Source of the DNA: Phlebiopsis flavidoalba
Lineage: Eukaryota; Basidiomycota; Agaricomycetes; Polyporales; Phanerochaetaceae
NCBI GenBank assembly: GCA_035772785.1
Contig: JAOCPU010000002.1
Coordinates: forward strand, 434,001-498,000
Reading direction: 5' to 3'
DNA: 64,000 bases
Numbering within the stretch: the stretch's first letter is position 1; every line of letters begins with the position of its first letter. Below, piece by piece: positions 34,530 to 46,451 of the stretch. The notes below the pieces were generated by a model. The model searched no databases and was not told the origin of the DNA. It was given only the letters and a program-made list of their open reading frames with translations. A program made the translations under genes and the position numbers.

Positions 34530-36022
34530 CTAATACGCGTTACCACGGGCGGGCAAACCATCGAGGGGAAGAACTTCTTGAATAGTCCTGGGTAGTGACC
34601 GCTCCGCGAAACGTCAGGATGACTCCTATCAGGAATGAAATCAATCGACTGTTCACGAGGAGATATTTCCTCTGAGGGTCCTCAACTTGATACGACCAAT
34701 CAGAGCTACGAGTCCCCCCCGAAGGCAGGTCATTGTATTCGGAATAATTGATGGCTGGAAAAGTTATGGATTGGATATATACGTCGAATCCGAGATGACG
34801 AGCGAAAATCAGACTTACAATCGGCATTAACCTGCCCCCCACGAGACTCCTTAATTTTCATTAGTTCCCGGGATACTGTAACAAATGATATGAGGTGAGG
34901 CGATACTACTGGGGGACAGACCCACTTTGAAGCACACTGGCTTCCGATGATAGTGCTCTGTGACACCATTTGGAAGAAGGTTAGGCTATCGAGTAGTAAC
35001 GGGGGGTAGAGCCTTCCGGGGGAGAGTACCCTGTGAGAGGTGGCAATGGCGACAACCTTGTGTCACCCGGTTCGAGGGCTGGTCAAAGCGGATGTCACAT
35101 TTCTTAGCAGTGTATAAGCCATAAGCTGTTCGCACCTTTCCCAATGTTGACCACGAAGGGGTATGGGACAGGCGGAGCGTCGATCCATGCACCGAAAGGT
35201 TCTGGACTTGTAGTCCGCGATGATTAGACGCTTGCAGGAGCTGTGTGGAAGGATGAGTGGAGGATATGGGTGATAACTGGAATTACAGTGTCGTACCAGA
35301 GTGAGGAATCCACCATCGAAGTGAGGCCCGACGCCCTGATCAGACGAGTCGTCTGCAGGAGTCGGGTACTTGACAATCTTGGCACGATCCTCGTTTCCGC
35401 CGGCCTCGAAAGAAATGCCCTGAACGCGTTGGGAGGGAGACCCCAACGCCTCAGCCACGAGCGACAACAACTCATAGCTAAGCTGCTGCAGGTTGTCAAT
35501 ATAGCCGGCATGAAAGTTTCTTGAAATCCCGGGAGAAGGTCTTCCGAGGGCCACTACATTATAAACATCAGATGCAATTTGCAACGAACCGTCGCGAAAT
35601 GATGCGTACCTGGGAATGGGACCCCAAAGCTTTAGGTATTCGGGATCTCCGGCCTTCCAGTTCGACACTACGGACGTTCCAAAGTCGAATTGTTCCCGTT
35701 GGTCGACTTTACCTTTGGTCAATTGCGGCTCCCGAAACGAGAGTACAGAGTATCCGAAGAAGAAAATGGGAACGAGAAGGACCATCCGCAATCGCTCCTT
35801 CTCCTCCTCCGGGAGGTCAAAGAATCGGGGCACATATGAGACAATAGCGTCAGAGATGTCTCTCCTTCGGGATGGTGTGGTTCTTTTAAGATAATAAAAT
35901 CCGACGTTCGTGAGCGCTTTCCGCAGTTATTCCAGGAACTGAGGCTTGGCAGCGGGTATCAAGAGCGAGGAGAGAAGTCGAGAATGGGCCGCTAGTAATA
36001 GAAAAAAGTTGGGTGGAGTCAT
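34530..36022 (-). CDS. 2-oxoglutarate/Fe(II)-dependent dioxygenase
   Basis: Belongs to the isopenicillin-N-synthase-like / plant DOXC-type family, which oxidises small molecules using 2-oxoglutarate and Fe(II) in the cytosol; substrate unknown. Read on the minus strand: ALTNVGFYYLK near the N-terminus, YVPRFFDLPEEEKERLRM, FFGYSVL, REQFDFGT, SPGISRNFHAGYIDNLQQL, then VGPHFDGGFLTL with the HxD iron ligands at about 35290-35330. After an intron: LQVQNLS and VVNIGK; after another: IATSHRVLSPPEGSTPRY, giving the second His and the Arg that holds 2-oxoglutarate. The end is NYSEYNDLPSG, SHPDVSRSGHYPGLFKKFF and a stop at 34530-34532. The start (36022) is the first ATG in reach. At least five one-base shifts and one stop near 35950 need correction, most at runs of one base. 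Confidence 0.88.
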
Positions 36023-39000
36023 TAGTGGAAAGCACGAATGGCATCTGTTAGACGAGCGACATTTCTTTTCTTTTTTTGGTGTGCGGCTTCGCCAGTGGAT
36101 CGAATTGGAAGGTCCTTAGGAGATTTGTTCAGCTTTCGGCGAGCGATTGCCCTATTTTTGTTGTGTATGTTATTCCTCCAGAGCAGACCACCTACTACCT
36201 TCATCGAGTTCTTGCCAGTGCAGTAACCAGTGTCTATTACCTGACGTTCTTGCGCACAATGGGCACCGAACGATTCGCAATCACGAAGCGCCACTCTATT
36301 TCCAGGTCTTACGTTTACTATTTTGGACAGCTCTTTCGCGCACGCAACCTGTGACGATGCATACCAGATTAGACGAGGAATCCGTTGCGTTCCACAGACC
36401 GTAAACACCGACTCTGGCGAGGCCCTGAATCCTGTAGCAGACAGTTATTTGAACACGAGTCAACTGGGAGCTTGTAGACTTTTTCCGCGCCAACAAAACG
36501 GATATGATCGGAAGAGATCTCCCCCATTTACTGATAACCCCACTTTCGGGACAGTATATTCGACCGATAAATAGCACACGTTTGACAAAAGAAGCGATCC
36601 ATATACACTACGCACAAGGCCGTGTCCATAATATATCGCAGAGACAGTGTGCAATCGTCCTCACTCAGGAGCTCTTTAGGTGAGATACCGTTTCCCTCAG
36701 CCCCGAGTGATCGTTGTTAGCACGTAGTTTGTCCTATTAACTCACTCGTCAAGACAGAAGCTAAGTGGAACAATCGCAGCGTGGATTAGATGCAACATTC
36801 GTACCGATAACTGACCGGAGACTTACCGAGTTCGCTTGTCTAAAATCAAAGATGCTGTTCATACAGACGTCGTGTAGCAAAGACTGTACCACGAGTCTTT
36901 ATATGATTGAAGTGCGTCAATATAATGCGAATACTCTGGTCGGGGATATATGCAATCCGTCGAGGTGAGGAGAGCGAAAAGTATGAGGTGAAGTGGTTAT
37001 CGCGTAGTGGAACATGTGTAATCTATTGACGAGGGTCCAAGAGATCCCCCCCGAAAACGTCATGCTATAAGAGACCCAGCAGTTCCTGGGTTCGAAACGG
37101 CCGTGCGCAGGATCGAAACTGAGTTGAAGATGTGCAGGGCACGGCCAGTGGTGAAGCTGTGTCGAGGGGTGAACTCGCTAAGTGCATCCTCCCCTGTAAG
37201 TGGCAAATAGACTCATTAGTAGCACTTCAAAAGCCGCGAGAGATTCTCGTATCCTGACGTTGGTCACGGATACTCGAAGAAACCCTCGCTCACAATATGC
37301 AACAAGTTTCTGTCAATAGATTAGAAAGCCGATTATATCTATCACAGTTTCTGAGCTTTTCATACATTAACAATAGGATTGAACAGTACCATTCAAACTA
37401 TCTGCCGAACAGAATACAGGCCACGACGCCTGACCAGTCAGAGTTGTTGACACCTATTTGGAAACTTCCGCATTTGGTGTGCTTTGGCGCCAAGACTGCA
37501 TGAAGCTTTTTGGACCGGAGCTAGCACTCGCTGGCTGCAGGATTGCAGGACGTCTACCACCCTTTCCATATGATGGGCTATTCTGGTTTTCCATACGCCC
37601 TTGTTTGTATTGTGTGAAGACACTTACGCCGGATGCGATCGAGAAGTCTCGCGGTTGTTCAAGCTCTGTGCCTTCTCGAGCAACATCGGTCTGCATCTGT
37701 GGTCTGCATCTGTGGTCAGCACGTCGCAACTTCTAGCCCAATACGGGCCCAGCAGCGTGGTGGATGATTTAAAAGGTCATGATTCTGTTGCTTTACCATT
37801 TAACTTATAGGGCGCTGGGTCCATTACTCATCATCGTCATAGATGTAGTGAGTTCGTCTCTGTATTTTTTGTTGTAAATATACCTGATACTCAAGACGCA
37901 GATATTGTGTTCCCTCGCCATGACCTATCTCCCACATTTTGCAGCCCAGAAGCAGCATCCCCCCTCAGCGTTGGTCTGACCGCCATATTACCGAGTTGAA
38001 TCAGGGATACATATGCTGGCTGTATGCCATGGAGCAGTCGCACGGATTCAAATGAGGCGACAGATGTGCCCATTTGCATCCGGGTGGGTGCGTCTTCCCC
38101 ATCGTCGATGACACTGAACACACCCTGCTTGAACATCCCACTCTACAAGAACCCTGGGACATTCTATTCCGACGGCTTTGCATAATTATCCTTTCGATGC
38201 TCCACCATGGCGGTATCGTGAGTACTGTTTCACCAATCGCTTTTATATCTGCTCATCCTAAAAAATGAATATTATAACCACAGATGGCAGCCATAATTTG
38301 ATGGTCGCTGTGGACCCCAGCCACGTTCGTCATCTCTCTTGTACAATGGACGTGCATCGCGCGCGTATGCCTCGCCAACGTCGGCACGACGCGCTGTAAG
38401 ATCCTCGGACAAAACCTAAGACCGGCGCCCGACGCACACAACCCACGGTCATCGCCTCCTCATCTCATGAGCCCTACCCGCCATCGCGCTTGCTCCTGCG
38501 GTCTCTGCGAAGTTTCTTGGACGTCGTCTATGCTGTCGGCGGTCGCTGAGCCGGCCGAGATTCCCAGCTAGAACGTCAGGTGGTGATGGAGACCCTTGGT
38601 GGACGTCTCCTATCTCCCATCATCCCTTATCGTGGTATCAAGCGCAGCGCCCAGTGCCTACCCGCCTCCCGCTCGGACGACGACGAACGGCGATGTTGGG
38701 TACGGGCGGCACGACTTGGTCGTTCGTGTAGAACACTATCATTGGCCATTGCCCCTTGTCTTGCGGTCAGCGGAGGACGGTTCCAATAACGGTCTCCATC
38801 GATCACACCACTAAGCGGTGCGGATTTCACATCCCCAAGTTGTCACCTTGTTCTCCGCATCCATTTTTTCCCCCGTTTTTCCCTCCAATTTTTCCTCGCT
38901 TTCCCTGAGAGAGGCCTCTCTTCGACGGTTCGCGTTCGACGTTGAAATCCACCTGGGCATCGCATGTCAAACTGTAGAAGCAAAGCTGTCCAATAAATAT

Positions 39001-39201
39001 CGTTTTCGTTGAGCTGAAATTCCACGCGAAGGGACTTGGACGCACGGGCCCAGTCTTAGCGCCGCCAGCGATACACCGGACAATAGCCGAGCGGGTTCAA
39101 CTCTTACCACCAAGTCTTCGCCTGATTCCGGCCCTCTCTAACCCTCACCACCACCTCACAACGTCGCCGAACGCGTCCGATTCACCGCGATAGGGGCAAA
39201 A
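36023..39201. other. gene-poor stretch with faint remnants
   Basis: About 3.2 kb without a supported gene. Open frames are short and overlap. The frame at 37458-37736 (METSAFGVLWRQDC...) and a plus-strand phrase DDTEHTLLEHPTLQEPWD near 38100 look protein-like. The second resembles the C-terminal tail of some retrotransposon reverse transcriptases, but a zinc motif is not clear. A 13-bp direct duplication (ctgcatctgtggt) lies at 37691-37716. The last 300 bp should contain the promoter of the PWWP gene. Confidence 0.4.
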
Positions 39202-41018
39202 ATGAAGCAAAAACAGGGTTCCAAGGCTCACACCCAAGGATCAACAGTCGTACGAAAATTCGCGACGTCGTCCTCGCGAAGGTACGCGGCTACCCCCCCT
39301 GGCTCGGGCATTGTGAGTAATCTCTCTCTACCTCGGGCGTGTCAACCTCGCGACGCGCCTTCTCGAGGTCAACTAAAGTCTTCGCTTAACCTTGTCATTC
39401 CAATAGATCGCCGACCCGGACCCACGTCCCAAAGAACGTCTCGAAAGAACGCCCCAATGGCAAGAACAAGAAGGGCAACTGGTACTGCGTGCGGTTTCTT
39501 CCCAGCAGGTGACTAGTAAGCACCATCGATTTCATCGCGTAATCGCTCTCGCTTTAACACTTTTTTTTGCGTTTGAAGCGCGTGGGTAGTGCCCAAGGAC
39601 ATCTCGAAGCTCCAGCCTCACGAGATTGAGGCGTACATCCAAGAGCCCTTCAAGAAGTCCGGAGACCTTCTCCAGGGTTACAAGATCGCCAGCAATCCTA
39701 AGAAGTGGGAGGAAGAGCGTGAAAGCCCTTCAGGCCAAGGCCGCTGAGGAAGAAGAGAACGCCGAGGTCGATGAACTCGACGACTCTGTGGAGGATGCCG
39801 GAGGAAGGAGCAGAGGAAGACGAAGAGGAGAAGAAGCCCAAGAACAAGAAAACGCAAGCGCGACTCTGAAGCTGCTTCTGCTAAGCCCAAAAGTCCAAGG
39901 CTAAAGCGAAAAAGGAGGCCGCAGAAACCCAAGAAGAAGGCTGCAAGCGCAGCAAAGGGCAAGAAGAACGGGCGTAAAATCCAAGGCTATGGTTGAGAGT
40001 CCGAAGACGAAGGCGCCGACGGTGATGGCGACGGTGAGGACGCAGGTCCTAGCAGCGACAAGAAGTCGTCGGCCCGCCACCTACGAAGAAGCAGAAGCGT
40101 GATAAAGACGAGGAGGATCTCGAATGTGTGAGTTTCTGCCCGACGTTCTCTGAGCTTTATGTTATGTTTTCCGCCTTATCGCATGGCGACGAATTGTCTC
40201 ACGAAAACCCCTCAGGGGGGGGGTTTTTTCGCCTATATACTGCCCTTGCGAACGATCCTGAGGCCGTCAAGGTCCGCGATTGGAGACACAAGCTGCAGAA
40301 GGCGTTCCTTAGCAAGACAGTACCGAAGGAGAGGTGAGCGAGACATAATTCATTATTTTCAACACTCTCTCATCGATTCTTCCCTCCAAGGATATGCCTG
40401 GCTACGACCAGCTCTTCCAGACAGTAGATAAACATACGAGGGCATGAGCATTTTCAGTATCCCTTACAGTGAGTACGAGTCCTTTTCTGCTCCGACTATA
40501 TGCGCTTGCAGCTCGTCGTTGGCTCAGCGGAGTTTCATTACATTCATCACCGAAATTCGGGTGCTAACAACCAACATCTTCCTTCAGTTTCTCGAAGATT
40601 GGCAAGGTATATGCGCCATGTTCACGCTCTGAGCCCGGAGAAGGTCCCGCGCGACGATGAAGTTTAAATTCCGTGAGCGGGCCAAGTCGCTGGTCGACAA
40701 GTGGCACGTAAAATCCTCTCTGCCAGCAAAAGGCGTCCGAGGGCGCCGTGCGCAACCGGCCCACCAACGGCAAGCCGCATGCGGAAGACGCCGGGCGCGA
40801 GCGTGAACGGAAGGAGGAGGAGACGAATGGCAAGGAGGCGGAGAAGAAGGAAGAGGCCGCTGAATCTGACAAGGACAAGATGGAGGTCGACCACGAAGGA
40901 GGACGCTGCTCCCGCTGAGGCTGCTCCCGCCGCAGACGAGCAAGATGCGCCAGCCGAGGAGGCTCCAGCCGCTCCCACCGCTGAGGACGCCACCGGTGAT
41001 GTCGCCATGGGCCACTGA
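39202..41018 (+). CDS. PWWP-domain protein with TFIIS-N/LEDGF-like helical domain
   Basis: Likely a nuclear chromatin-binding protein linked to transcription elongation. The ATG at 39202 opens MKQKQGSKAHTQGSTVVRK. With one A added the frame goes on to RDVVLAKVRGYPPW, the hallmark of a PWWP domain. After an intron come IADPD, VPKNVSKERPNGKNKKGNW and YCVRFFPAGD; after a second intron, AWVVPKDISKLQPHEIEAYI and KSGDLLQGYKIASNPKKWEE. A long acidic and lysine-rich linker follows (39740-40125). The next exons give VKVRDWRHKLQKAFLSKT, MPGYDQLFQTV, FSKIGKV, ALSPEKVP and FRERAKSLVDKWH, a TFIIS N-terminal-type bundle. An Ala/Pro-rich tail ends GDVAMGH-stop (41016-41018). About ten one-base shifts, nearly all at homopolymers, need correction. 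Confidence 0.85.
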
Positions 41019-42088
41019 CGGGGCGTAAATTGGCGAGAACCTGCAATAGGAGGTTGCTTGTCCTAATCAAGTCTCGCCCAGAATGTCATGGTTTAACTGC
41101 AAGAAACGTTAATCTTCCCCCCCTCCCCTCAATACAGTGCTGCGCCCCCCTATGACACAGAGGACCTAAAATCTGCTTCTGGCCCCTCACTTCTTGCTCA
41201 TCCCAACTGTACTTTTCTGCTCTTTGTCAGTCTCCCCATGTGTTCATTTAACTCTTATTAGTCTCGCAACGTACAAGAATATTCCGTTCCGTTCCGGTGT
41301 GCTATGAGGAGGGTGCTATTCCTACGTGAATACTATTCAAGTTTCAATCCTCTCAGCTACGTCTGGATGTCAGGGAGCACTGTAAAGGTGAGCGCAGAAA
41401 AGGTGAGCCTATCAAGTTACTGCAAGTCCAAGCCGATGCGACGTGGTCTCATCGCTGCCCGCAAAAGCGCATTACGCTTGTAACCTGTCTGCGTCTAGGT
41501 GGCATCCAGCCCGCTCGGAACTTGTTCATAAACGATGTTTTGGATCTTTTGGTCATGGAAACAGCTGTTTATTCTGACGGTCATCCAACGTTTGCCGCGA
41601 AATCTTCCGACATTGAATGCAAGACGAAGAGGCGTTCATGACATTCGCATTGATGTTGAAGTCCGGGCCAGAGTGTGCGTCGTCCGGTCTCTCGCAACTG
41701 CGAAGACACGATTGGGTGGAACTTGCATGGCCGACGCGCCGACGCATGGAGCTTGTGGCACACACTGTCATCGGTCAACTTTCTAAAGCAGCAGACGAGA
41801 GTATAACTCACTCTGAAGTACCAATGGCATGTGACGTATGATGCTTTTTAAATGGTTGTCAAACCTGACACGATCAGTAGACCGAGGTCATGGATGCTCT
41901 ATCTGGAGTGTGGTTAGTGTTAGCGTGGTCGTTTCTGGTGACACAACATCGCGTCGCAGCACGTCATGTAGCACGTTTGATGAGGATCGGAACTGTCGAA
42001 AGGTTAGATAGTCACGACGAATGAGCGTACCCTGGTTGCCAAACACCAATTCTATGTCACTGTCGCGTGCAGACACAACGCAGAAGTT
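41019..42088. other. intergenic between convergent genes
   Basis: The PWWP gene (plus) and the Sec2-like gene (minus) converge here, so their 3' ends and terminators should lie in it. Frames of 60-83 codons on both strands show no domain. Confidence 0.5.
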
Positions 42089-43751
42089 TCAGGCTCGGCT
42101 TTTAGTGTGAATGTTGTAGAATTTGCGCCAGGCGAATAACATGCTACATGCACTGTAAGACAAGGGATAGCATCTTGAAATAAATATGCGATGATATGAC
42201 AGAGCTCCAGATATCCGATATCCAGGGATGTGTGTGTGTAGTGGTATGCGGAACGTCTCTAAAATGCGGCGGTAGTCGCGGCCAGGTGTGGACGCGGAAG
42301 AGGCGGACGTCGGCCCAGGGGACTCTTCGCCGTCGAAGTAAGACAGTGCTCTGCTTGATGCAAAGCCGTAGTGCCCTGGAGAGGGCGGGGTCGGTGATGA
42401 TGAAGAGCTCGAGGTAGGGGCTTCAGGGGGAGCGAGTGAGCTTGACTCCACTTTCTTCTGTTCTTCCTGCGGTGAGGAATCGGAAGTCGCGCTATCCGAT
42501 GGTGGTGTCATTGTCTCGGAGCTTGGCCAAGCCAACCTCTGGAGATCGAGAGGAGGTGGCACAGGTGCTTTCGCGGGGACGGTGCTTCGCTCAGGACTCG
42601 AACGATAGACTGGGGAGATGATGGAGCAGAAGAGGGCTGCGAGGGAGGGAGGGATTTTATGGCAATGGCGGATGAAGAGGATCGCGTATGAGAATGTGAT
42701 TGCCACGAAACTATGCCCTGGCATAGGAGACGACGTTCGACTTTCTGCCTCTTTCCGCTGGAGTTCTACCAGCTTTAGAGCGCTGCGAAGGGCCTCCTTT
42801 TCAGCTCTCGCCTCTTTCAGCTCTTCCTCCGTTTCCGCTAGCTTCATTCGTTCAGAAGCTACCATCTTGTTAGCCTAAAAAGGTAAAGTTAGCGACTTAA
42901 ACAGCTATTATCACTACCCACATACTTCTTCGAAAAGTGCCTGTGACAGCGATTCCAGCTCTGCCTCAAGTTGTTCTTTGGCAGCCTGAGCCGCCTTGTG
43001 CGCCTTGCGTTCTTGCTCGAGCGTCGCTGTTAATTCTTCTAGCTCCTTTCTCCTTTTCATTAACTGGTGCGAGGGAGGGTAATGACGCCGAGGTGAGATG
43101 ATGAGGCCTGTACAGAGCCATTCGGGTTTGGAGACATGTTGCCCACTCGTGGGGAAGCCAAACCCGTCGACGAGTTATTCCCAAAGCGAAAACTTGAAGA
43201 AGCGGCTTTCTGCTGCTGAAGGAAGGGGAGATTGCGGTATCGGGGAGGGTGCAATGACGTCTATGGAAGCGACGCTGTCCGTACTCTGTCGACGAGAGTC
43301 GGCAGCCAGTTCGCGTTCTCGCTGTTCCTTTGCGCTCCAACGGCGCCATCCGACGTCCTTGGAATATCCTGGCCCATCTCGCTTCAAGGCGTCCTCGAGC
43401 ATCTCGTTATTAGCCAAGGCGAGCTGGAGATTCGACTTCGCAAGGGTAAGCTCAGTCTGTAGGTCCGTTTGCACCTTGTATGCTTCCTTCAGAAACGAGG
43501 ACTAAGAGGGATATAATGTTCATAGTCAGAGAGTAAGAAGCTGATAGTTTGCATACCAGCTCTTCCACTCGATTAATCGTCCGTGACAATGCCATACGCA
43601 GGTCCTCCTCCTGACCTTGGGAATGCACCCGCTTTACATCACGTAACTCCTCTTCGATCTGCGCAAAGGAAGCGGCCTTTGCAGCGGCAAGACTATCTGT
43701 TCTGTGAGGGAGATTCGGGCGATGATTTGCCGGTGGTGGAGCCATGAACAT
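42089..43751 (-). CDS. SEC2: Sec2-type guanine nucleotide exchange factor for a Sec4/Rab8 GTPase
   Basis: Coiled-coil exchange factor acting on secretory vesicles. The start at 43751 gives MFMAPPPANHRPNLP. Exon 1 is helical (FAQIEEELRDVKRVHSQ, LSRTINRVEEL) with an intron at about 43505-43557. Exon 2 has QTDLQTELTLAKSNLQLA and a Ser/Pro-rich stretch. The diagnostic block follows: KRRKELEELTATLEQERKA, then LESLSQALFEE, a 50-base intron (gtatgtg...tttttag), then ANKMVASERMKLAETEEEL. SLFEEANKMV-like sequence is the core of the Sec2/Rabin8 exchange domain. The C-terminus is low-complexity (SSSSSSPTPPSPG). The open frame runs to 42089, but a one-base shift near 42270 would end it at about 42262 with ATTAAF-stop, which may be the true end. 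Confidence 0.83.
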
Positions 43752-45267
43752 GACAAGGTGGGTTGGCGATTGAAATCAAGTTTAGCGACCTATGTGACGA
43801 TACTACGCTTTGAGTATGTGGGCTGTGATCTGCGTCAGCATGATCTACACAACACTAGCGCGTACAGCTGCATGAAACATGCCTGTTAGCGTGAACGCAA
43901 AGCAATATTTGATAGTGTTATGCTCGAGACTTCGAGGAAGTAGGTTTCGAGTAGGTGGCAAGGGGTCGTACGATGGTAGGCGTTATTTATGGATGGTTTG
44001 TGGCGAGGTAGAGATTATATTTGCGAATTTGATTTCTTTCGTGATTGGAATTGTCGTAATGGAGGTCACTGTCCCTGCCGTCGTGGTCGTTGTTGCGAGT
44101 ACAACACGCTCCTTACTTCCGTCATGCCAATATTGACCCCGCGTGACAGGCTCGAGACTGGAGTCACGCGTCATTAAGACGTGACACGGTGATGTCTGTG
44201 ACCCCGTCCATAGTGCGGCTTAAGGATATCCACGACAGTCAACCAGGACCAACATCTCAAAGCCTTAACATTTATCGATGATGTGCTAAAATACTCGTCA
44301 TGCAAACGCACTCCCAGAGTCAGCAGATCATGTGAAGTACAGTGCTGTATTTTCCCAGCCAACTCACGTACGTTGAGCTATGTGCCTGGAACGACGGCAA
44401 ACCACAGCTTGGTGCGTGTGTATCGTCAACGAATGAGCTCACGCTAACGTGGACTCTTTCACATAGTATCCGGATTGTCCTGGGTCCCTGAAAGAGTTTC
44501 GCTCGTGACAATTGGCTACTAAGTGATCAGTCAGGCATGCCCTCGTTAATCATGTCATAACATCTCAAATTATGTCGCATGGCCAAAGCATGCCTTATGT
44601 CTAGCTCAGACGACGCTCATTTTTAGGCTTGAGGACGCGGGGAACTGAAGCCCGCTAGTATTTGCATCGAGGTAGTGTTGCGCAAGCGACGAGAACGTCT
44701 AAAATCTAGTAAGGGCTTTCCCTCCTGTCGTGGCTCACAAGCAGAGTTTTCATCAACGTTGCAGGAAAGCCAGATTATGGAATTGTGGCATTCTTCTCAT
44801 TGGGCGCTGTGTCTAAGTGGCTACTCAGTCGTAAGGAGCACCTGTTTATGAACGCTCGGCCTGATCCTGTACAGCCGTTGCCACAGCCCTGGGTACGGAG
44901 ACAACCACGGGCTGATAACCCACTATTTTCCTGGTCAGATCGCGCTTGTACAATGGAGGTTTCACACAGCTATGACTTCGGCTTCAACCTGCCAGGTATA
45001 CCCGGCATGGACGCTCGCTGGCTCTTTCCTTTCCCATCCGGATCATCACAGGACTGTGGGGACGGGCCTGCTCAATCCGCGTCGCATCTTGACATGCTAC
45101 CGCCATTAGGTCGGAGGACCTTCGGCAGGCAGTCGCGTCATATCATCTACCGTCCTGGAACGGTGCATTGTTCCGTTGGACTCGGTCCGCCGGTTTATAT
45201 TGCGTTAAGCACTCCTCCACCGCGCCGCACCCTGTCTCTCGCCATCCAACGTTGAACGTCGCCCACG
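43752..45267. other. divergent intergenic region
   Basis: Lies between the Sec2-like gene (minus) and the DUF6593 gene (plus), so it should hold both promoters. The largest frame (44785-45255, plus, 156 codons) has no recognisable domain and overlaps the expected 5' region of the DUF6593 gene; it is probably not a gene. Confidence 0.45.
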
Positions 45268-46006
45268 ATGCCTCCGCCGCCGAAGCCCGCCCCGCCGCAC
45301 AGGCTCGAGCTGTCCACCAACAGGCCTGCGCAACAACGCTATTGCATCACCGGACGACGCCATCCACTATGAGATTGTGACCCGCTTCTGGCATCCCCAC
45401 CTCACCAAGATAAACCGATGCGACTTTGAGAACCTTCAAGTCACGACCGTAGCGGAAATTGACAGGGGGGTCCAGTCAGGGGAGCCTCGTATACGCTTCG
45501 GAGACAAGGACGCTGAGTGGATAAATGCGTCTCAGTTTATGCGCTTCGACGATGATAAAGTGTAGGTTCATGCCCTGCTACAAGTTTCTTCGCGCTAAAC
45601 AATCGCAGAGGAGGAACGTTCACTGGATCATCCGACACTCGCTATCGGTGGACGACAAAGAAAGGCCGTCTGCAGGTGGAGCTACCACTCTGCGTTGTGC
45701 TGGAGCACTGAAGCTGACGCTTATACATAGCTCGTGAAAGTGGTGATGAGGAGGGAGCCCCCGGGCCGAATTTTACCCGCATAAACGTCACTTCCTCGTC
45801 TTCCGTATGTCGAAACATGCGCGGCTGGAGGTCAAGCCCCAACCAGAAAGTCACGAAGGAAGCCATGGAGGGGCTCATCGGTGAGTACCGTGCGACATCT
45901 AAGGCAATCGCGGGTCTCTGATCTTGCGTCTGATATAGTGAGCTACCTTCTCATTGAACGAAAGAGGAGAGACTCGCGGCTGCGCGTGAAGCTGGAGAAG
46001 TCATGA
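45268..46006 (+). CDS. DUF6593-family protein
   Basis: The DUF6593 family is abundant in agaricomycetes and of unknown function. ATG at 45268: MPPPPKPAPPHRLELSTNR. After a one-base correction near 45330: SPDDAIHYEIVTRFWHPHL, TKINRCDFENLQVTTVAEI, EPRIRFGDKDAEWINASQF. An intron (about 45562-45610, gtaggt...cgcag) follows, then GGTFTGSSDTRYRWTTKKG and RLQVELPL. KRHFLVFRMSKHARLEVKP comes next, an intron at 45880-45939 (gtgagt...atag), and the family's C-terminal SYLLIERKRRDSRLRVKLE with stop at 46004-46006. Assignment rests on the order of these segments. Two or three one-base shifts are needed. The 445 bp to the next gene contain nothing supported. Confidence 0.83.
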
Positions 46007-46451
46007 TACTACTTGCCAATGCTATTTTGGACGTGGTGGAACTCTCCTTATCGAATCATTTCCATCGGTACTTTCCTATCTAATATCGTACTGTTCTCCG
46101 TTTTCATAATACCATCCATCGCATGATTTCGGAATGAGGATACTGGTATCGGAGCAGATGAATTTATCCTGACTGTAGAACATGCAACGCCTTGGTATAT
46201 TATGAGTTCGCATAGCAGCGTGGCAAATGCAATGTAAAGGGTTCTGTCACTTTGATATCGCCTTTCATAGCAGGTACCTATGTGCATCGAGATTCCTCAT
46301 CGCGCTGCACCCTCTTCTGCCTCGCTTTCACGACGCCTTGCGAATCACGTGTTCTCCAAACCGGGAATGAATTGAACGCAAAAGCACTACAGCAAGGTTC
46401 CGCGAGGGATCACACCCGTCCGACGGTCGCAGCCCGTGCGACCTACCAACC

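Noticed and set aside
44785..45255. 156-codon frame upstream of the DUF6593 gene
   Set aside because: No recognisable segment, and it covers the expected promoter and leader of the next gene.
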